Assembly: GCA_016939365.1 (NCBI GenBank)
Contig: JAFGHD010000161.1
Span: forward strand, 1-62,366
Reading direction: 5' to 3'
From: Bacteroidales bacterium
GTDB taxonomy: Bacteria; Bacteroidota; Bacteroidia; Bacteroidales; JAFGHD01
DNA: 62,366 nucleotides
A model generated the notes under the pieces. It did not search any database and had not been told where the DNA came from. It saw nothing but the letters and a program-made list of their open reading frames with translations. The position numbers and the translations under genes are program-made. This document shows positions 34,046-42,554 of this stretch, piece after piece; position 1 is the stretch's first letter, and every line of letters begins with the position of its first letter.

Positions 34046-34852
34046 TTACTTGTATTCCTGAAATTCACTGCACTTTCCACGGGGGACCAGGTTGATCTGG
34101 TAAGTCAGGGTGAGACCTGCGAATGCATACCAGTCCATGGTCTTGGAATTACCGCGCTGCTGTAAGGGCTTGTGACTGAGGGTGGGATCTGAAAAGACCA
34201 GGGTGGCATAGTCCTCATCACCGGGCTCCAGCAATTCAGGATCTAGAAAATAGGTCGTGCTGACATCGTCCAGATAGTCTGTAAATGTTTTCCTCATGCC
34301 CCATTCGGCGGTCATACAAATACGTTTGGAAAAGCTGTACTTCACTCCCATTCCGAACGGAAGGCAAAAATTGGTGAATAAATAACGCTCCCTGCTTTCA
34401 AAATTGATATTCTGCCCTTCCGTGCCCAATTCTCTCAACTCACGCTGGTCTACCTTCGGCTTGCCGTAAAACAATCCGATCCCGCCGAAAATGTAAGGGG
34501 AAAAGAAATTCCTGATGCTCCCTGTGTAATAGTTCAGGAAATTAAACTCAAATATTCCTGCCACCTCGGTTATGTTCATATTGAACCTGAGCATCCGTTC
34601 TTCCATGAAACCGGTCGACTCGTCATCCGCTCTGAGTGCACCACGGTTCACTGCCAGACGGATCGTCCACCTGGAATCAATGTTGTACCGGCCTACCAGA
34701 CCCAGGGTAAGCTGTGACTGGTAGAAATGATAATAGGGGTTTAAATCTCCGATATAGTAAGAGCCTCCCGCAAACACCCCGGCCTCAAGTGTTTGTGAAA
34801 AGGCACCGCCTGTGGAGCACAATACCATCAAAAAAACCAACGACTTCTTCAT
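34046..34852 (-). CDS. DUF6089-like outer-membrane beta-barrel protein
   Basis: The 268-residue protein has a signal peptide ending GAFSQ, then LEAGVFAGGSYYIGDLNPY, a recurrent start of DUF6089 family proteins, and alternating strands typical of a small eight-stranded barrel. It lies between uppS and nadK, where this family is regularly found in Bacteroidota. Function is not known; its position suggests a structural or assembly role in the outer membrane. Confidence 0.78.
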   Translation of the reverse strand: MKKSLVFLMVLCSTGGAFSQTLEAGVFAGGSYYIGDLNPYYHFYQSQLTLGLVGRYNIDSRWTIRLAVNRGALRADDESTGFMEERMLRFNMNITEVAGIFEFNFLNYYTGSIRNFFSPYIFGGIGLFYGKPKVDQRELRELGTEGQNINFESRERYLFTNFCLPFGMGVKYSFSKRICMTAEWGMRKTFTDYLDDVSTTYFLDPELLEPGDEDYATLVFSDPTLSHKPLQQRGNSKTMDWYAFAGLTLTYQINLVPRGKCSEFQEYK

Positions 34853-34898
34853 GGCCGGACAAAATTATTCCTTTTTTTCATACCGACCTGCCTTACGA

Positions 34899-35777
34899 TC
34901 AATTCCTGACATCCAGTCCCCACAACAGTTTATTCCGGATGGTACGGAAAAAATATTCATCCTTCATCTGCAGCAGGTTGATCTGAAACTGTTCCTTACA
35001 TAAGGTGAGTTCTGTATGGGCAGGCACAGCCACAGAGCGCGAATCCAGACCCAGGTTGTATTCCCTGTGGCGCCCGTTCACCCGGATGCTGATGATGCCT
35101 GTGTCCGGGATAACGATGGGTCGAACCGTTAAATTGTGATTTGCAATGGGAGTGATCACGAAACTCCGGGCATCGGGCATCAGGATCGGGCCGCCGGCAC
35201 TCAGTGAGTATGCGGTCGATCCGGTAGGCGTGGCAACGATAAGTCCGTCGGCCCAGTAGTCGTTCAGATACTCCCCGTTGATGTGCACCTTGATGGTGAG
35301 CATAGATCCCGGCTCCTTTCTGAGGAGCGTGATATCATTCAAGGCATAGTTGACATCCCCGAACAAATTTCCTGGACTTTCCAAACGAATCAGACTCCTT
35401 TGGTCCAGATGGTAATTCCCAGCCAGAAGATGTGAAACGGACAATTCTATCTGCTCTTTGGGAATGCTCGATAAAAATCCCATCCGTCCCAGATTGATTC
35501 CCATGATGGGTATGCCGGAATCCCTCACAAGTGTTATGGTATCGAGAAGTGTCCCGTCACCGCCAAAAGAGAGCAGGAAATCAGCCCTGCCCCTGACTTC
35601 AAAGTGCTCCCCGAACAGCTCGGGCTCTTCCTGGAATCTGATCCGGTTGCGTATGGCCTCGTAAAACCTGCGGTAAACCATCAGACCGATCCCTTCTTCC
35701 TCCAACCTGTCTGTCAGCAGCTGTATGTAATGGAAATGATCGTCTGCAACTACTTTTCCGAATAGGGCAATGCGCAT
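34899..35777 (-). CDS. nadK: NAD kinase NadK
   Basis: NadK phosphorylates NAD to NADP. The 292-residue protein has the catalytic GGDGT motif (LLSFGGDGTLLDTI), the NE/D loop (NYALNDITLLRK) and the glycine-rich region PTGSTAYSLSAGGPI. Length and order are standard. It stands 46 bases upstream of the DUF6089 gene in the same leftward run. Confidence 0.95.
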   Translation of the reverse strand: MRIALFGKVVADDHFHYIQLLTDRLEEEGIGLMVYRRFYEAIRNRIRFQEEPELFGEHFEVRGRADFLLSFGGDGTLLDTITLVRDSGIPIMGINLGRMGFLSSIPKEQIELSVSHLLAGNYHLDQRSLIRLESPGNLFGDVNYALNDITLLRKEPGSMLTIKVHINGEYLNDYWADGLIVATPTGSTAYSLSAGGPILMPDARSFVITPIANHNLTVRPIVIPDTGIISIRVNGRHREYNLGLDSRSVAVPAHTELTLCKEQFQINLLQMKDEYFFRTIRNKLLWGLDVRN

Positions 35778-35873
35778 CTTGACAAATATTTGTTTAGTAT
35801 CATAATCCTCAGACCGTACTTCCGGGTTTGTATTTGCAATATACCAAAAAACCTTCTTATGACCTCCTGACCG

Positions 35874-37325
35874 TCAGATCGGTGCGGTAAAATGAATGTA
35901 AAAACCTGTCTCTCCCCTTTTGTTGATAGAGTATTCGATCCTGAAGACCAGATCATAATAGGTCACCAGGTCAATCCCGACACCCGAACCCAGCAACAAC
36001 TCATCCGCCAGGGGGTTATATAAGCCCTTCCGGTCGTCCGAAACCCAGCCCAGATCCGTAAAGATATTCGAATAGAGGGCGAAATGGATTTTGCTGAACT
36101 TCTCCGTCCCGATGAAGGGAAGCCTGGCAACACGGGTGGGTATCAGCTCGATCTTCAGATTGTTCTTCAGCAAACCATAATGCTGTCCATCCACCACATA
36201 ATATTCGTAACCCCGTACAAAATCCCTTCCATATCCCAATCCTTCCAGGTAATAATACGGCTGGTGCCAGAAAGGAGAAACCTTGCAGGCAAAACCCGTG
36301 GCGAAATACAAACGTCCCGAAAGATGAAAAAATTTCCTGGCATTGGCTTTCAGCAAAAGGGTCTGATCCTTCCCTGAAGCGAAAATTCCAAGGCCGGTTT
36401 TATCCAGGATCAGGTCCAGGTAGTATCCATGTAATGGGTAATGCTTGTAATCCCTGAAGTCGGCCTTGAACATATAGAAGAACGAAAAATACTCGTTCTC
36501 CGGCCGGTTACCGAAACTGAGATCCGGATTCAGAGCGAGAAGCGAATCGGAAAAGTGAACCTTGTTGTAGCTGAACTTGAACCAATGGGTATGGTGAATG
36601 CTCTTTCGCAGATAGGTTTCCCCATAGCAGTAAAACTGCCGGAAAGGATATTCGGTGATCGTCTTCAGGTATTGCTCCTTGTTGTCAACAGAATTGTATG
36701 AAACCTCATGATTTTGAGAAAAGCCGGCAGAAAATCCGGCGCCCAGAGTCTGGCTCCTGTTAATGTAAGGGATGGAGTAAGACAATTCATATTTTTCATC
36801 GAAGCCGAACCGGGAATACAGAATCAGTTTTTCCCTTCTGCCCCTGAAATTGTTCCAGGTAATGAAAACGCCGTAATTCAGGCGGCTCAGATCCTTTTTT
36901 TCCCACCATGCATTGAAGTTTCTGTCAGCGATCTCGAAAATCGGAACAGGCCATATATACCACCTTTCCTGCAGGTCAAAGATCACGTCCACCGAACTTC
37001 CAGCCGTTATTAATGTATCAACGGAGATGAAATTGAAAAGGGAAGTATTCTTGAGGTTGTTTCTGCTTTGGACGATAAGCTGGTCCAGGCGGGTTGCCGT
37101 CAGGGTATCATTTTCCCTGAACACGATCTCCCTGAGGATGATACGTTTGCGGGTAATGTGGTTCCCCAGTATGATCAGCTTCCTGACAATAAGAGTATCC
37201 GTTGGCTGAACAGTGTCTGATCCGGGAAGGATCAGGGGAGATGGTCCGGATGCAGATGCTCCGCACCCCGACATCATCTGGAGGATCATCACCAGGGATC
37301 CGATATATCCGCAACGGAATCTCAT
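35874..37325 (-). CDS. Omp85/BamA-like outer-membrane protein with a single POTRA-like domain
   Basis: The 483-residue protein has a short hydrophobic N-terminus containing MSGCG, a POTRA-like domain (LIVRKLIILGNHITRKRIIL, VIFDLQERWYIWPVP) and a 16-strand-type barrel ending FRIEYSINKRGETGFYIHF. It is much shorter than BamA and has one POTRA, like patatin-linked or TamA-like surface antigens. MSGC could be a lipobox, which would be odd for a barrel protein. Its ATG overlaps the CBS gene's stop as ATGA. Substrate unknown. Confidence 0.75.
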   Translation of the reverse strand: MRFRCGYIGSLVMILQMMSGCGASASGPSPLILPGSDTVQPTDTLIVRKLIILGNHITRKRIILREIVFRENDTLTATRLDQLIVQSRNNLKNTSLFNFISVDTLITAGSSVDVIFDLQERWYIWPVPIFEIADRNFNAWWEKKDLSRLNYGVFITWNNFRGRREKLILYSRFGFDEKYELSYSIPYINRSQTLGAGFSAGFSQNHEVSYNSVDNKEQYLKTITEYPFRQFYCYGETYLRKSIHHTHWFKFSYNKVHFSDSLLALNPDLSFGNRPENEYFSFFYMFKADFRDYKHYPLHGYYLDLILDKTGLGIFASGKDQTLLLKANARKFFHLSGRLYFATGFACKVSPFWHQPYYYLEGLGYGRDFVRGYEYYVVDGQHYGLLKNNLKIELIPTRVARLPFIGTEKFSKIHFALYSNIFTDLGWVSDDRKGLYNPLADELLLGSGVGIDLVTYYDLVFRIEYSINKRGETGFYIHFTAPI

Positions 37326-37987
37326 GTACGTAAAAATCTCATCAGGTGCTGGTATCTTTCCCTCAATTCTTCATGGTAGGTTTCATCCTGTGAATAAGAT
37401 GCCTTGATGAGGTAATTGAAACGGTTAAATGTCTGAAGAAGCGGCTGGATATCAATACGGTTGATCTTTATGGTCAGTTCCATGCGGGTGGAATCCCTGT
37501 CGGTGGTTACGAAATGGCACAGGATCTTTGCGTCATTCGATTCCACGATCTGTGCCACCTGCGAAAGCACATAATCATTCTGGTTCACCTCCAGCACGAT
37601 AATGGCACCAGGATCATTGATGGCAGACATCTCGGCAAACCTCCCGATCAGGTCAGATGCCGAAATGGCTCCCAGGTATTGATCCTGCTGATCCAGAACG
37701 GGCATGACCGAGACGTTATAAACAGACATGGCTTTGATCACATCCAGTATATGATCATATTCCTTCACTTCCGGCCTTTCAAGAGTTGTAGTGAGGTGGC
37801 TGAGGGTGTTGTCGATGTCTTCCATCCCGAAGAGGATCATTTCTGATACTATCCCGAGAAATGTGGTACCATCAACCAGGGGAAGATGCGATACCTTGAG
37901 CTCATCCATCCAACCTAGGGCATGACTGCCGCTGTCGTCCGGGCTTAAAGGTTGGATCATCCCGGAAATCAGGTCCCGTGCCAGCAT
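37322..37987 (-). CDS. CBS-domain pair protein
   Basis: The protein of about 221 residues has two CBS domains (LISGMIQPL to VDGTTFLGIVSEM; then YDHILDVIKAMSVYNVSVMPVLDQQ to YLGAISASDLIGRFAE) and a C-terminal regulatory-like domain (IVLEVNQNDYVLSQVAQIVES). CBS pairs bind adenine nucleotides. The start is uncertain: ATG at 37987 (MLARDLISG) fits the family better than a TTG eight codons upstream. It lies in the rsgA-nadK run, and the same small gene is usually near bamA/nadK in this phylum. Confidence 0.78.
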   Translation of the reverse strand: MLARDLISGMIQPLSPDDSGSHALGWMDELKVSHLPLVDGTTFLGIVSEMILFGMEDIDNTLSHLTTTLERPEVKEYDHILDVIKAMSVYNVSVMPVLDQQDQYLGAISASDLIGRFAEMSAINDPGAIIVLEVNQNDYVLSQVAQIVESNDAKILCHFVTTDRDSTRMELTIKINRIDIQPLLQTFNRFNYLIKASYSQDETYHEELRERYQHLMRFLRT

Positions 37988-38020
37988 AGCTTGTTCTGTT
38001 TGTTTATTCAATTCGTCAGG

Positions 38021-38956
38021 TCAACTTTCCAATTCTTTCCAGTAATCATCATTCAGTATGCTGAGGTAGCTGTAATATCTTTCCGGGCAGATCATCCCCT
38101 CTTCCAGCAGTTTCTTGACAGCACATCCGGGTTCATGGACATGCGTGCAGTTATGGAATTTGCATTGGTGCATTACCTTTCGCATTTCAGGGAATCTCTC
38201 GGCCACTTCCGTCCTGCTGAAATCCACCAGTCCGAATTCACGTATTCCCGGTGTGTCGATGATGTATCCTCCGAAGGAAAGGGGGTGCATTTCTGCAAAG
38301 GTAGTGGTATGTTTTCCCTTGTCGTGATAGGATGATACCGGGCCGGTCCTTATTTTCAGGGAAGGCTCCAATGCATTGATCAACGCCGATTTGCCCACTC
38401 CCGAATGGCCGGTCAGCAGGCTGGATTTCCCCTGAAGCAGTTCCCTGACCTGATCCAGATGATCGCCCGTCAGAGCGGAGGTCTTCAGGCAGGTATATCC
38501 GATATCGGTGTAAATGGCCATCAGTCGATGAAGCAGTTCGTTCTGGCTGTGGCTGTAAATATCGGTTTTATTGAATACCAGACATCCAGGTATATGGTAT
38601 GCTTCCGCCGTCACCAGGAACCGGTCGATAAAACCGTTGGAAGTCCTGGGACTTGCCAGGGTCACTACTGCAACAGCCTGATCAATATTTGCAGCCAGGA
38701 TATGGGCCTGCTTGGAAAGCTTCGTTGCCTTGCGGATGATGTAGTTCTTTCGGGGCAATATCCGACGGATCAGTCCTGTAATCTGATCCTTTGAAAAGTC
38801 AAACTCTACCCCGTCGCCCACCGCAACCGGATTGGTGGTCTTGATACCGTGAAGGCGGAAAGTGCCTTTCAGCTTGCAGGATACAGCCTGCCCGCCGGAA
38901 AGGACAGTGAGCCAGCTGCCCGTAGTCTTCAGCACAATGCCTTGATGATTGGGCAT
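38021..38956 (-). CDS. rsgA: Ribosome small subunit-dependent GTPase RsgA
   Basis: RsgA is a circularly permuted GTPase that checks late 30S assembly. The 311-residue protein has an OB-fold N-terminus, then permuted motifs: FNKTDIYS (G4), GHSGVGKSALIN (G1) and DTPGIREF (G3). A zinc finger follows with CKFHNCTHVHEPGCAV. The start at 38956 removes a 21-residue lead not found in the family and leaves 11 bases after the cupin gene. Confidence 0.94.
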   Translation of the reverse strand: MPNHQGIVLKTTGSWLTVLSGGQAVSCKLKGTFRLHGIKTTNPVAVGDGVEFDFSKDQITGLIRRILPRKNYIIRKATKLSKQAHILAANIDQAVAVVTLASPRTSNGFIDRFLVTAEAYHIPGCLVFNKTDIYSHSQNELLHRLMAIYTDIGYTCLKTSALTGDHLDQVRELLQGKSSLLTGHSGVGKSALINALEPSLKIRTGPVSSYHDKGKHTTTFAEMHPLSFGGYIIDTPGIREFGLVDFSRTEVAERFPEMRKVMHQCKFHNCTHVHEPGCAVKKLLEEGMICPERYYSYLSILNDDYWKELES

Positions 38957-38967
38957 AAATGCATGTT

Positions 38968-39243
38968 TCAGGGAAACCTGTAATGCTTCCTGACGGGCTT
39001 GCTGATGTCCCAGGTACACTTCAGGCCATCCCTGAAGATCACAAAATCTCCAGCTCCAAACCGGTATACTCCCTGAGGTGTCTCCACCGAAACCTCACCC
39101 TCCAGGATATAACATTCCTCATCACCATCATATTCCCAATCGAACCGCGAGACCTCCTTTTCCCAGACAGACCAGGAACGGATGCCTCTCTTTTCCAACT
39201 GATCGGCGCTGAGCTTCTGAATGATTACTTTATCCATTGTCAT
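38968..39243 (-). CDS. Small cupin-domain protein
   Basis: The 91-residue protein is a single cupin barrel of the Cupin_3 (DUF861) type. It has EECYILEGEVSVETPQG and YRFGAGDFVIFRDGLKCTWDI, with the usual Gly/Asp turns but few metal-binding histidines. The substrate cannot be inferred. It is the first gene of the leftward rsgA-to-ompH run. A second ATG two codons in is equally possible. Confidence 0.75.
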   Translation of the reverse strand: MTMDKVIIQKLSADQLEKRGIRSWSVWEKEVSRFDWEYDGDEECYILEGEVSVETPQGVYRFGAGDFVIFRDGLKCTWDISKPVRKHYRFP

Positions 39244-39352
39244 TCTGCTGATTGATAAACTGTAAAATTACAAAAGAAATGTCAGGTGCCGGGATCGACA
39301 AGCCTGCCCACAGTATGTGAATGCAAAGAGACCGGCATACCCCCGCTTTTAT

Positions 39353-39360
39353 TAACTTTG
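39353..39360 (+). promoter_or_regulatory. -7 element upstream of pyrH
   Basis: TAACTTTG matches TAnnTTTG and lies 22 bases before the pyrH ATG. No matching upstream TTG is clear. Confidence 0.35.
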
Positions 39361-39381
39361 GTGCAAATTCAATCCGGACAC

Positions 39382-40098
39382 ATGAAATATCAGAGGATAC
39401 TTCTCAAACTCAGCGGAGAAGCCCTGTCGGGCACAAAAACACACGGACTGGATCCTTCGCGGCTGGAAATGTATGCCCATGAAATCAATGAGCTTTCAGA
39501 CAAACATGTTCAGGTGGGCATAGTCATCGGAGGAGGGAATATTTTCAGGGGGCTTCAGGGAACCAGGCAAGGCATTCACCGGATTCAGGGGGATTACATG
39601 GGCATGCTGGCTACTGTAATCAATGGCATGGCCCTGCAGGATGCCCTTGAAAGTGCCGGGGTAAGAACCGCCCACCTGACCGCTTTCCCTGCCGGCCCGG
39701 TCTCGGAGATCATGTCCGGCAACAAGGCGATCAATCACATGGAAGAAGGCCGGGTGGTCATTATCAGCGGAGGGACCGGCAATCCGTTTTTCACCACAGA
39801 CACTGCCGCCGCCCTGCGGGCAGCAGAAACCGGAGCACAAGTCCTCATGAAAGGAACCCGCGTGAATGGGATATTTGACAAGGATCCCGAAAAATACCCT
39901 GATGCCAGGAAATTCAACCACATCGACTTCAATGAAGCGATACGGCTCAAACTGGGTATCATGGATCTCACCGCATTTACTTTCTGTATGGAAAACCGTA
40001 TTCCCATTCTGGTGTTCGATATGAACCAGCCCGGAAACCTGCTCCGGGCCGTTACGGGTGAATCCGTCGGGACACTGGTGAGCCCTGAGACAGCCTGA
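39382..40098 (+). CDS. pyrH: UMP kinase PyrH
   Basis: PyrH phosphorylates UMP to UDP in nucleotide and cell-wall precursor synthesis. The 238-residue protein has the amino-acid-kinase N-terminus RILLKLSGEALSG, the GIVIGGGNIFRG loop, MGMLATVINGMALQDALE, and TGNPFFTTDTAAALRAAE. I start at 39382 because this matches the family; the frame stays open upstream without conserved sequence. frr follows, the usual pairing. Confidence 0.95.
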   Translation: MKYQRILLKLSGEALSGTKTHGLDPSRLEMYAHEINELSDKHVQVGIVIGGGNIFRGLQGTRQGIHRIQGDYMGMLATVINGMALQDALESAGVRTAHLTAFPAGPVSEIMSGNKAINHMEEGRVVIISGGTGNPFFTTDTAAALRAAETGAQVLMKGTRVNGIFDKDPEKYPDARKFNHIDFNEAIRLKLGIMDLTAFTFCMENRIPILVFDMNQPGNLLRAVTGESVGTLVSPETA

Positions 40099-40103
40099 CC
40101 CTG

Positions 40104-40131
40104 TTGTTTTCACGAAATGGTTGTATCTTTA
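40104..40131 (+). promoter_or_regulatory. Possible promoter for frr
   Basis: TTG (40104-40106) and TATCTTTA (40124-40131) are 17 bases apart. The last base departs from TAnnTTTG, so this is a weak match 24 bases before the ATG. Confidence 0.3.
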
Positions 40132-40155
40132 CAATCCTAACGTAAAGTCAGCGAT

Positions 40156-40719
40156 ATGATCGAAGAGTGTCAGCTCATCTATGATGATGCAGAGGAAAAT
40201 ATGGGCAGGAGCCTGGTCCATCTGGAGAAAGAGTTTCAGAAGATTCGGGCAGGCAAAGCTTCCCCGGATATGCTGGACGGTATTAAAGTGGATTATTACG
40301 GAATCATGACCCCCATCAATCAAACCGCCAACATCACCACCCCCGATCCCAGGCAGATCATTGTCCAGCCTTGGGATAAAAGCATTATAGGTGCACTGGA
40401 AAAAGCCATCCTTGCGGCCAACATCGGTTTCAACCCAAAAAATGAAGGGGAAGTACTGCGTATCCCGGTCCCGCCGGTCACAGAACAGCGGAGAAAGGAA
40501 CTGGTGAAACAGGCCCGGAACGAATCGGAAAACGCCAGGGTCAGCATCCGGAATATCAGAAGAAGTGCCAATGAAGAAGCCAAAAAACTGGAAAAGGAAG
40601 GTGTGTCGGAAGATGATATCAAAAAACTGCAGGAACAGATCCAGAAACTGACAGATGAATACATCGAGAAAGTTGACGAATATTTTGCCAAAAAGGAAAA
40701 AGATATCATGACCATCTGA
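40156..40719 (+). CDS. frr: Ribosome recycling factor Frr
   Basis: Frr separates ribosomes from mRNA after termination together with EF-G. The 187-residue protein has the family landmarks LEKEFQKIRAGKASPDMLDG, ITTPDPRQIIVQPWDKS and the basic VRIS/R-IRR region (ENARVSIRNIRRSANEEAKK). It forms a small run with pyrH. Confidence 0.96.
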   Translation: MIEECQLIYDDAEENMGRSLVHLEKEFQKIRAGKASPDMLDGIKVDYYGIMTPINQTANITTPDPRQIIVQPWDKSIIGALEKAILAANIGFNPKNEGEVLRIPVPPVTEQRRKELVKQARNESENARVSIRNIRRSANEEAKKLEKEGVSEDDIKKLQEQIQKLTDEYIEKVDEYFAKKEKDIMTI

Positions 40720-40738
40720 ACGGAGGTCTTTATTTTTA

Positions 40739-41479
40739 TTATATTTCCCTTTTTGTTCCTCCCTTTTTATTCCTCCTGTACAAGATTACCAGTGCAGAAA
40801 CAAAGAATGCTTCTCCCAACAGAAAGAGGTCCCATCTGAAATGTCTGGGTATGAAGGTGGCGGCATGTTCTGACGCTTCCCGGTACCGGGTGGCACTGAA
40901 AAGCTCTGCCAGCCGAAATTCCTGCAGCATAAAACGTGTATATTCCTCGGTATATGCAATAAGGGTAATTACTACACCTGCCAGGATCATAAACGAAACC
41001 GGCCAGCCTGGATTGCGGTAATGTACCGCCATCCCCATAGTGAGCCATGCCATGATAATCATAGTGACGGAATTGATAACAGGTGCCAGGACCGGGCCGA
41101 CCCAGGTGACGGGTATCAGGAAGAGGATATCCCAGGTAAGCCAGCTTTGGGGCCAACCGATCATCAGTTTAAGAAAAAGGTAATAACAGATGTCCCATAC
41201 CGCGAAGCCATAGATGAAAGCAGCCAACCTTTCGACACTTCTCCGCTTCGCAAGCAATGCAAATGCAGCCAGCATCAGCAACGTTGCAGCCTCCCTGATC
41301 AGTTCGGTAAACATGACTTCCGGACTGACCGGCATCAGTGGAAAACGAAACCCGTCAGGATAATGGATCTCCCTCAGATACACCACGACGGCACATTCCA
41401 CATACCCCATAGCGACGGCTCCCACTGTCAGCCAGAGCCATCCTGCGAACCGGCCCGGTTTTTCCTTAACCCCATTCAT
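40739..41479 (-). CDS. Uncharacterised multi-pass membrane protein
   Basis: I do not recognise the family. The 246-residue protein has about six to seven hydrophobic segments (LTVGAVAMGYVECAVVVYL, LLMLAAFALLA, LFLIPVTWVGPVLAPVI, MIIMAWLTMGMAV, MILAGVVITLIAY, LGEAFFVSALVILY) and a basic C-terminus (YRRNKKGGTKREI). The motif AVWDICYYLFLKL-IGWPQSWLTWDILFLIP is the most distinctive part. The ATG at 41479 is preferred over an upstream TTG. It stands alone, converging with frr. Confidence 0.6.
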   Translation of the reverse strand: MNGVKEKPGRFAGWLWLTVGAVAMGYVECAVVVYLREIHYPDGFRFPLMPVSPEVMFTELIREAATLLMLAAFALLAKRRSVERLAAFIYGFAVWDICYYLFLKLMIGWPQSWLTWDILFLIPVTWVGPVLAPVINSVTMIIMAWLTMGMAVHYRNPGWPVSFMILAGVVITLIAYTEEYTRFMLQEFRLAELFSATRYREASEHAATFIPRHFRWDLFLLGEAFFVSALVILYRRNKKGGTKREI

Positions 41480-41531
41480 CACAAGTAACCTTGCAGCGTC
41501 GTCTGCTGTCAAATAATTTATTCATGGTATT

Positions 41532-41563
41532 TTTGTTAAAATTAAAAAATAATTCTACTTTTG
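41532..41563 (+). promoter_or_regulatory. Promoter of the rplM-rpsI operon
   Basis: TTTG (41532-41535), a 20-base gap and TACTTTTG (41556-41563) match the Bacteroidota consensus exactly, as expected for a strong ribosomal-protein promoter. Transcription should start near 41570, leaving a leader of about 53 bases. Confidence 0.65.
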
Positions 41564-41566
41564 CAG

Positions 41567-41582
41567 CCCCCTTTTTTGGGGG
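41567..41582 (+). promoter_or_regulatory. CCCCC/GGGGG hairpin at the start of the rplM leader
   Basis: Five C (41567-41571), six T and five G (41578-41582) form a strong hairpin at the predicted 5-prime end of the L13 mRNA. It could stabilise the transcript or be part of a ribosomal-protein leader. It has no following T-tract, so it is not a terminator. Confidence 0.45.
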
Positions 41583-41622
41583 TATGGGTATGGGCATTGT
41601 CTGATAACATTAACCGATTAAA

Positions 41623-42072
41623 ATGGTCAGTTACACAACTCTCAGCGCAAAAAAGGAAAACATCACGAAAGAGTGGGTGCTGATAGACGCTGAAAATCAA
41701 ATTCTCGGAAGATTGGCAACCGTTACCGCCCGATTGCTTCGCGGAAAACACAAGACCAATTTTACACCAAACCTTGATTGTGGCGATAATGTAGTGATAA
41801 TCAATGCGGAAAAAATTCAACTCACGGGTAATAAATGGAACGCCCGGATTCATTTCAGGTACACGGGTTATCCCGGGGGACAGAAGAACATCACTCCCGC
41901 CCAGATGATCACAAAAAAGCCGACATCCGTTGTGGAAGAGGCGATCCGCGGCATGTTGCCCAAGAACAGGCTGGGCAGGGCATTATTCAGGAATCTTCAT
42001 GTGTATGCAGGAACGGATCACCCGCATCAGGGCCAGAATCCTAAACCAATTGACATTCAATCGATAAAATAA
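41623..42072 (+). CDS. rplM: 50S ribosomal protein L13
   Basis: The 149-residue protein has the L13 features WVLIDAENQILGRLATVTARLLRGKHK, INAEKIQLTGNKW, and AIRGMLPKNRLGRALFRNLHVYAG. It binds 23S rRNA early in 50S assembly. rpsI follows after three bases, the universal L13-S9 pair. Confidence 0.97.
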   Translation: MVSYTTLSAKKENITKEWVLIDAENQILGRLATVTARLLRGKHKTNFTPNLDCGDNVVIINAEKIQLTGNKWNARIHFRYTGYPGGQKNITPAQMITKKPTSVVEEAIRGMLPKNRLGRALFRNLHVYAGTDHPHQGQNPKPIDIQSIK

Positions 42073-42075
42073 ACA

Positions 42076-42462
42076 ATGGAGACGATCAATACGACTGGCA
42101 GGAGAAAAACCGCAATTGCCCGGGTATACCTGAAAGAGGGCGAAGGAAAGATCACGATCAACGACCGTGAATTCACGGAGTATTTCCCGATGGCCACACT
42201 GCAATACATTGTTAATCAGCCGTTCGAGATCACAGAAACGGCAGGGAAATATGATGTCAAGGTCAACCTGGACGGTGGAGGATTTAAAGGACAGGCTGAA
42301 GCACTCAGGCTGGCCATTTCGAGGGCCCTGATCATTGTCAATCCTGAATACCGGCCTCCCCTGAAAGTCAAAGGACTGCTCCGGCGTGACCCCCGGATGG
42401 TGGAACGGAAAAAGCCCGGTCAGAAAAAAGCCAGGAAAAGATTCCAGTTCAGCAAGCGTTAA
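42076..42462 (+). CDS. rpsI: 30S ribosomal protein S9
   Basis: The 128-residue protein has [14 protein letters not shown], the [18 protein letters not shown] loop and the C-terminal [17 protein letters not shown] tail ending in the conserved Lys-Arg that reaches the P-site tRNA. It is complete. Confidence 0.97.
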   Translation: METINTTGRRKTAIARVYLKEGEGKITINDREFTEYFPMATLQYIVNQPFEITETAGKYDVKVNLDGGGFKGQAEALRLAISRALIIVNPEYRPPLKVKGLLRRDPRMVERKKPGQKKARKRFQFSKR

Positions 42463-42554
42463 TGCTGCATTTTCTGATATCCTCCCCTTTTACCAAATTA
42501 TGCTGAGAACACAACTCAAAGCGGAGTATAAGTAATCAAAAGAAAAAGATATTA

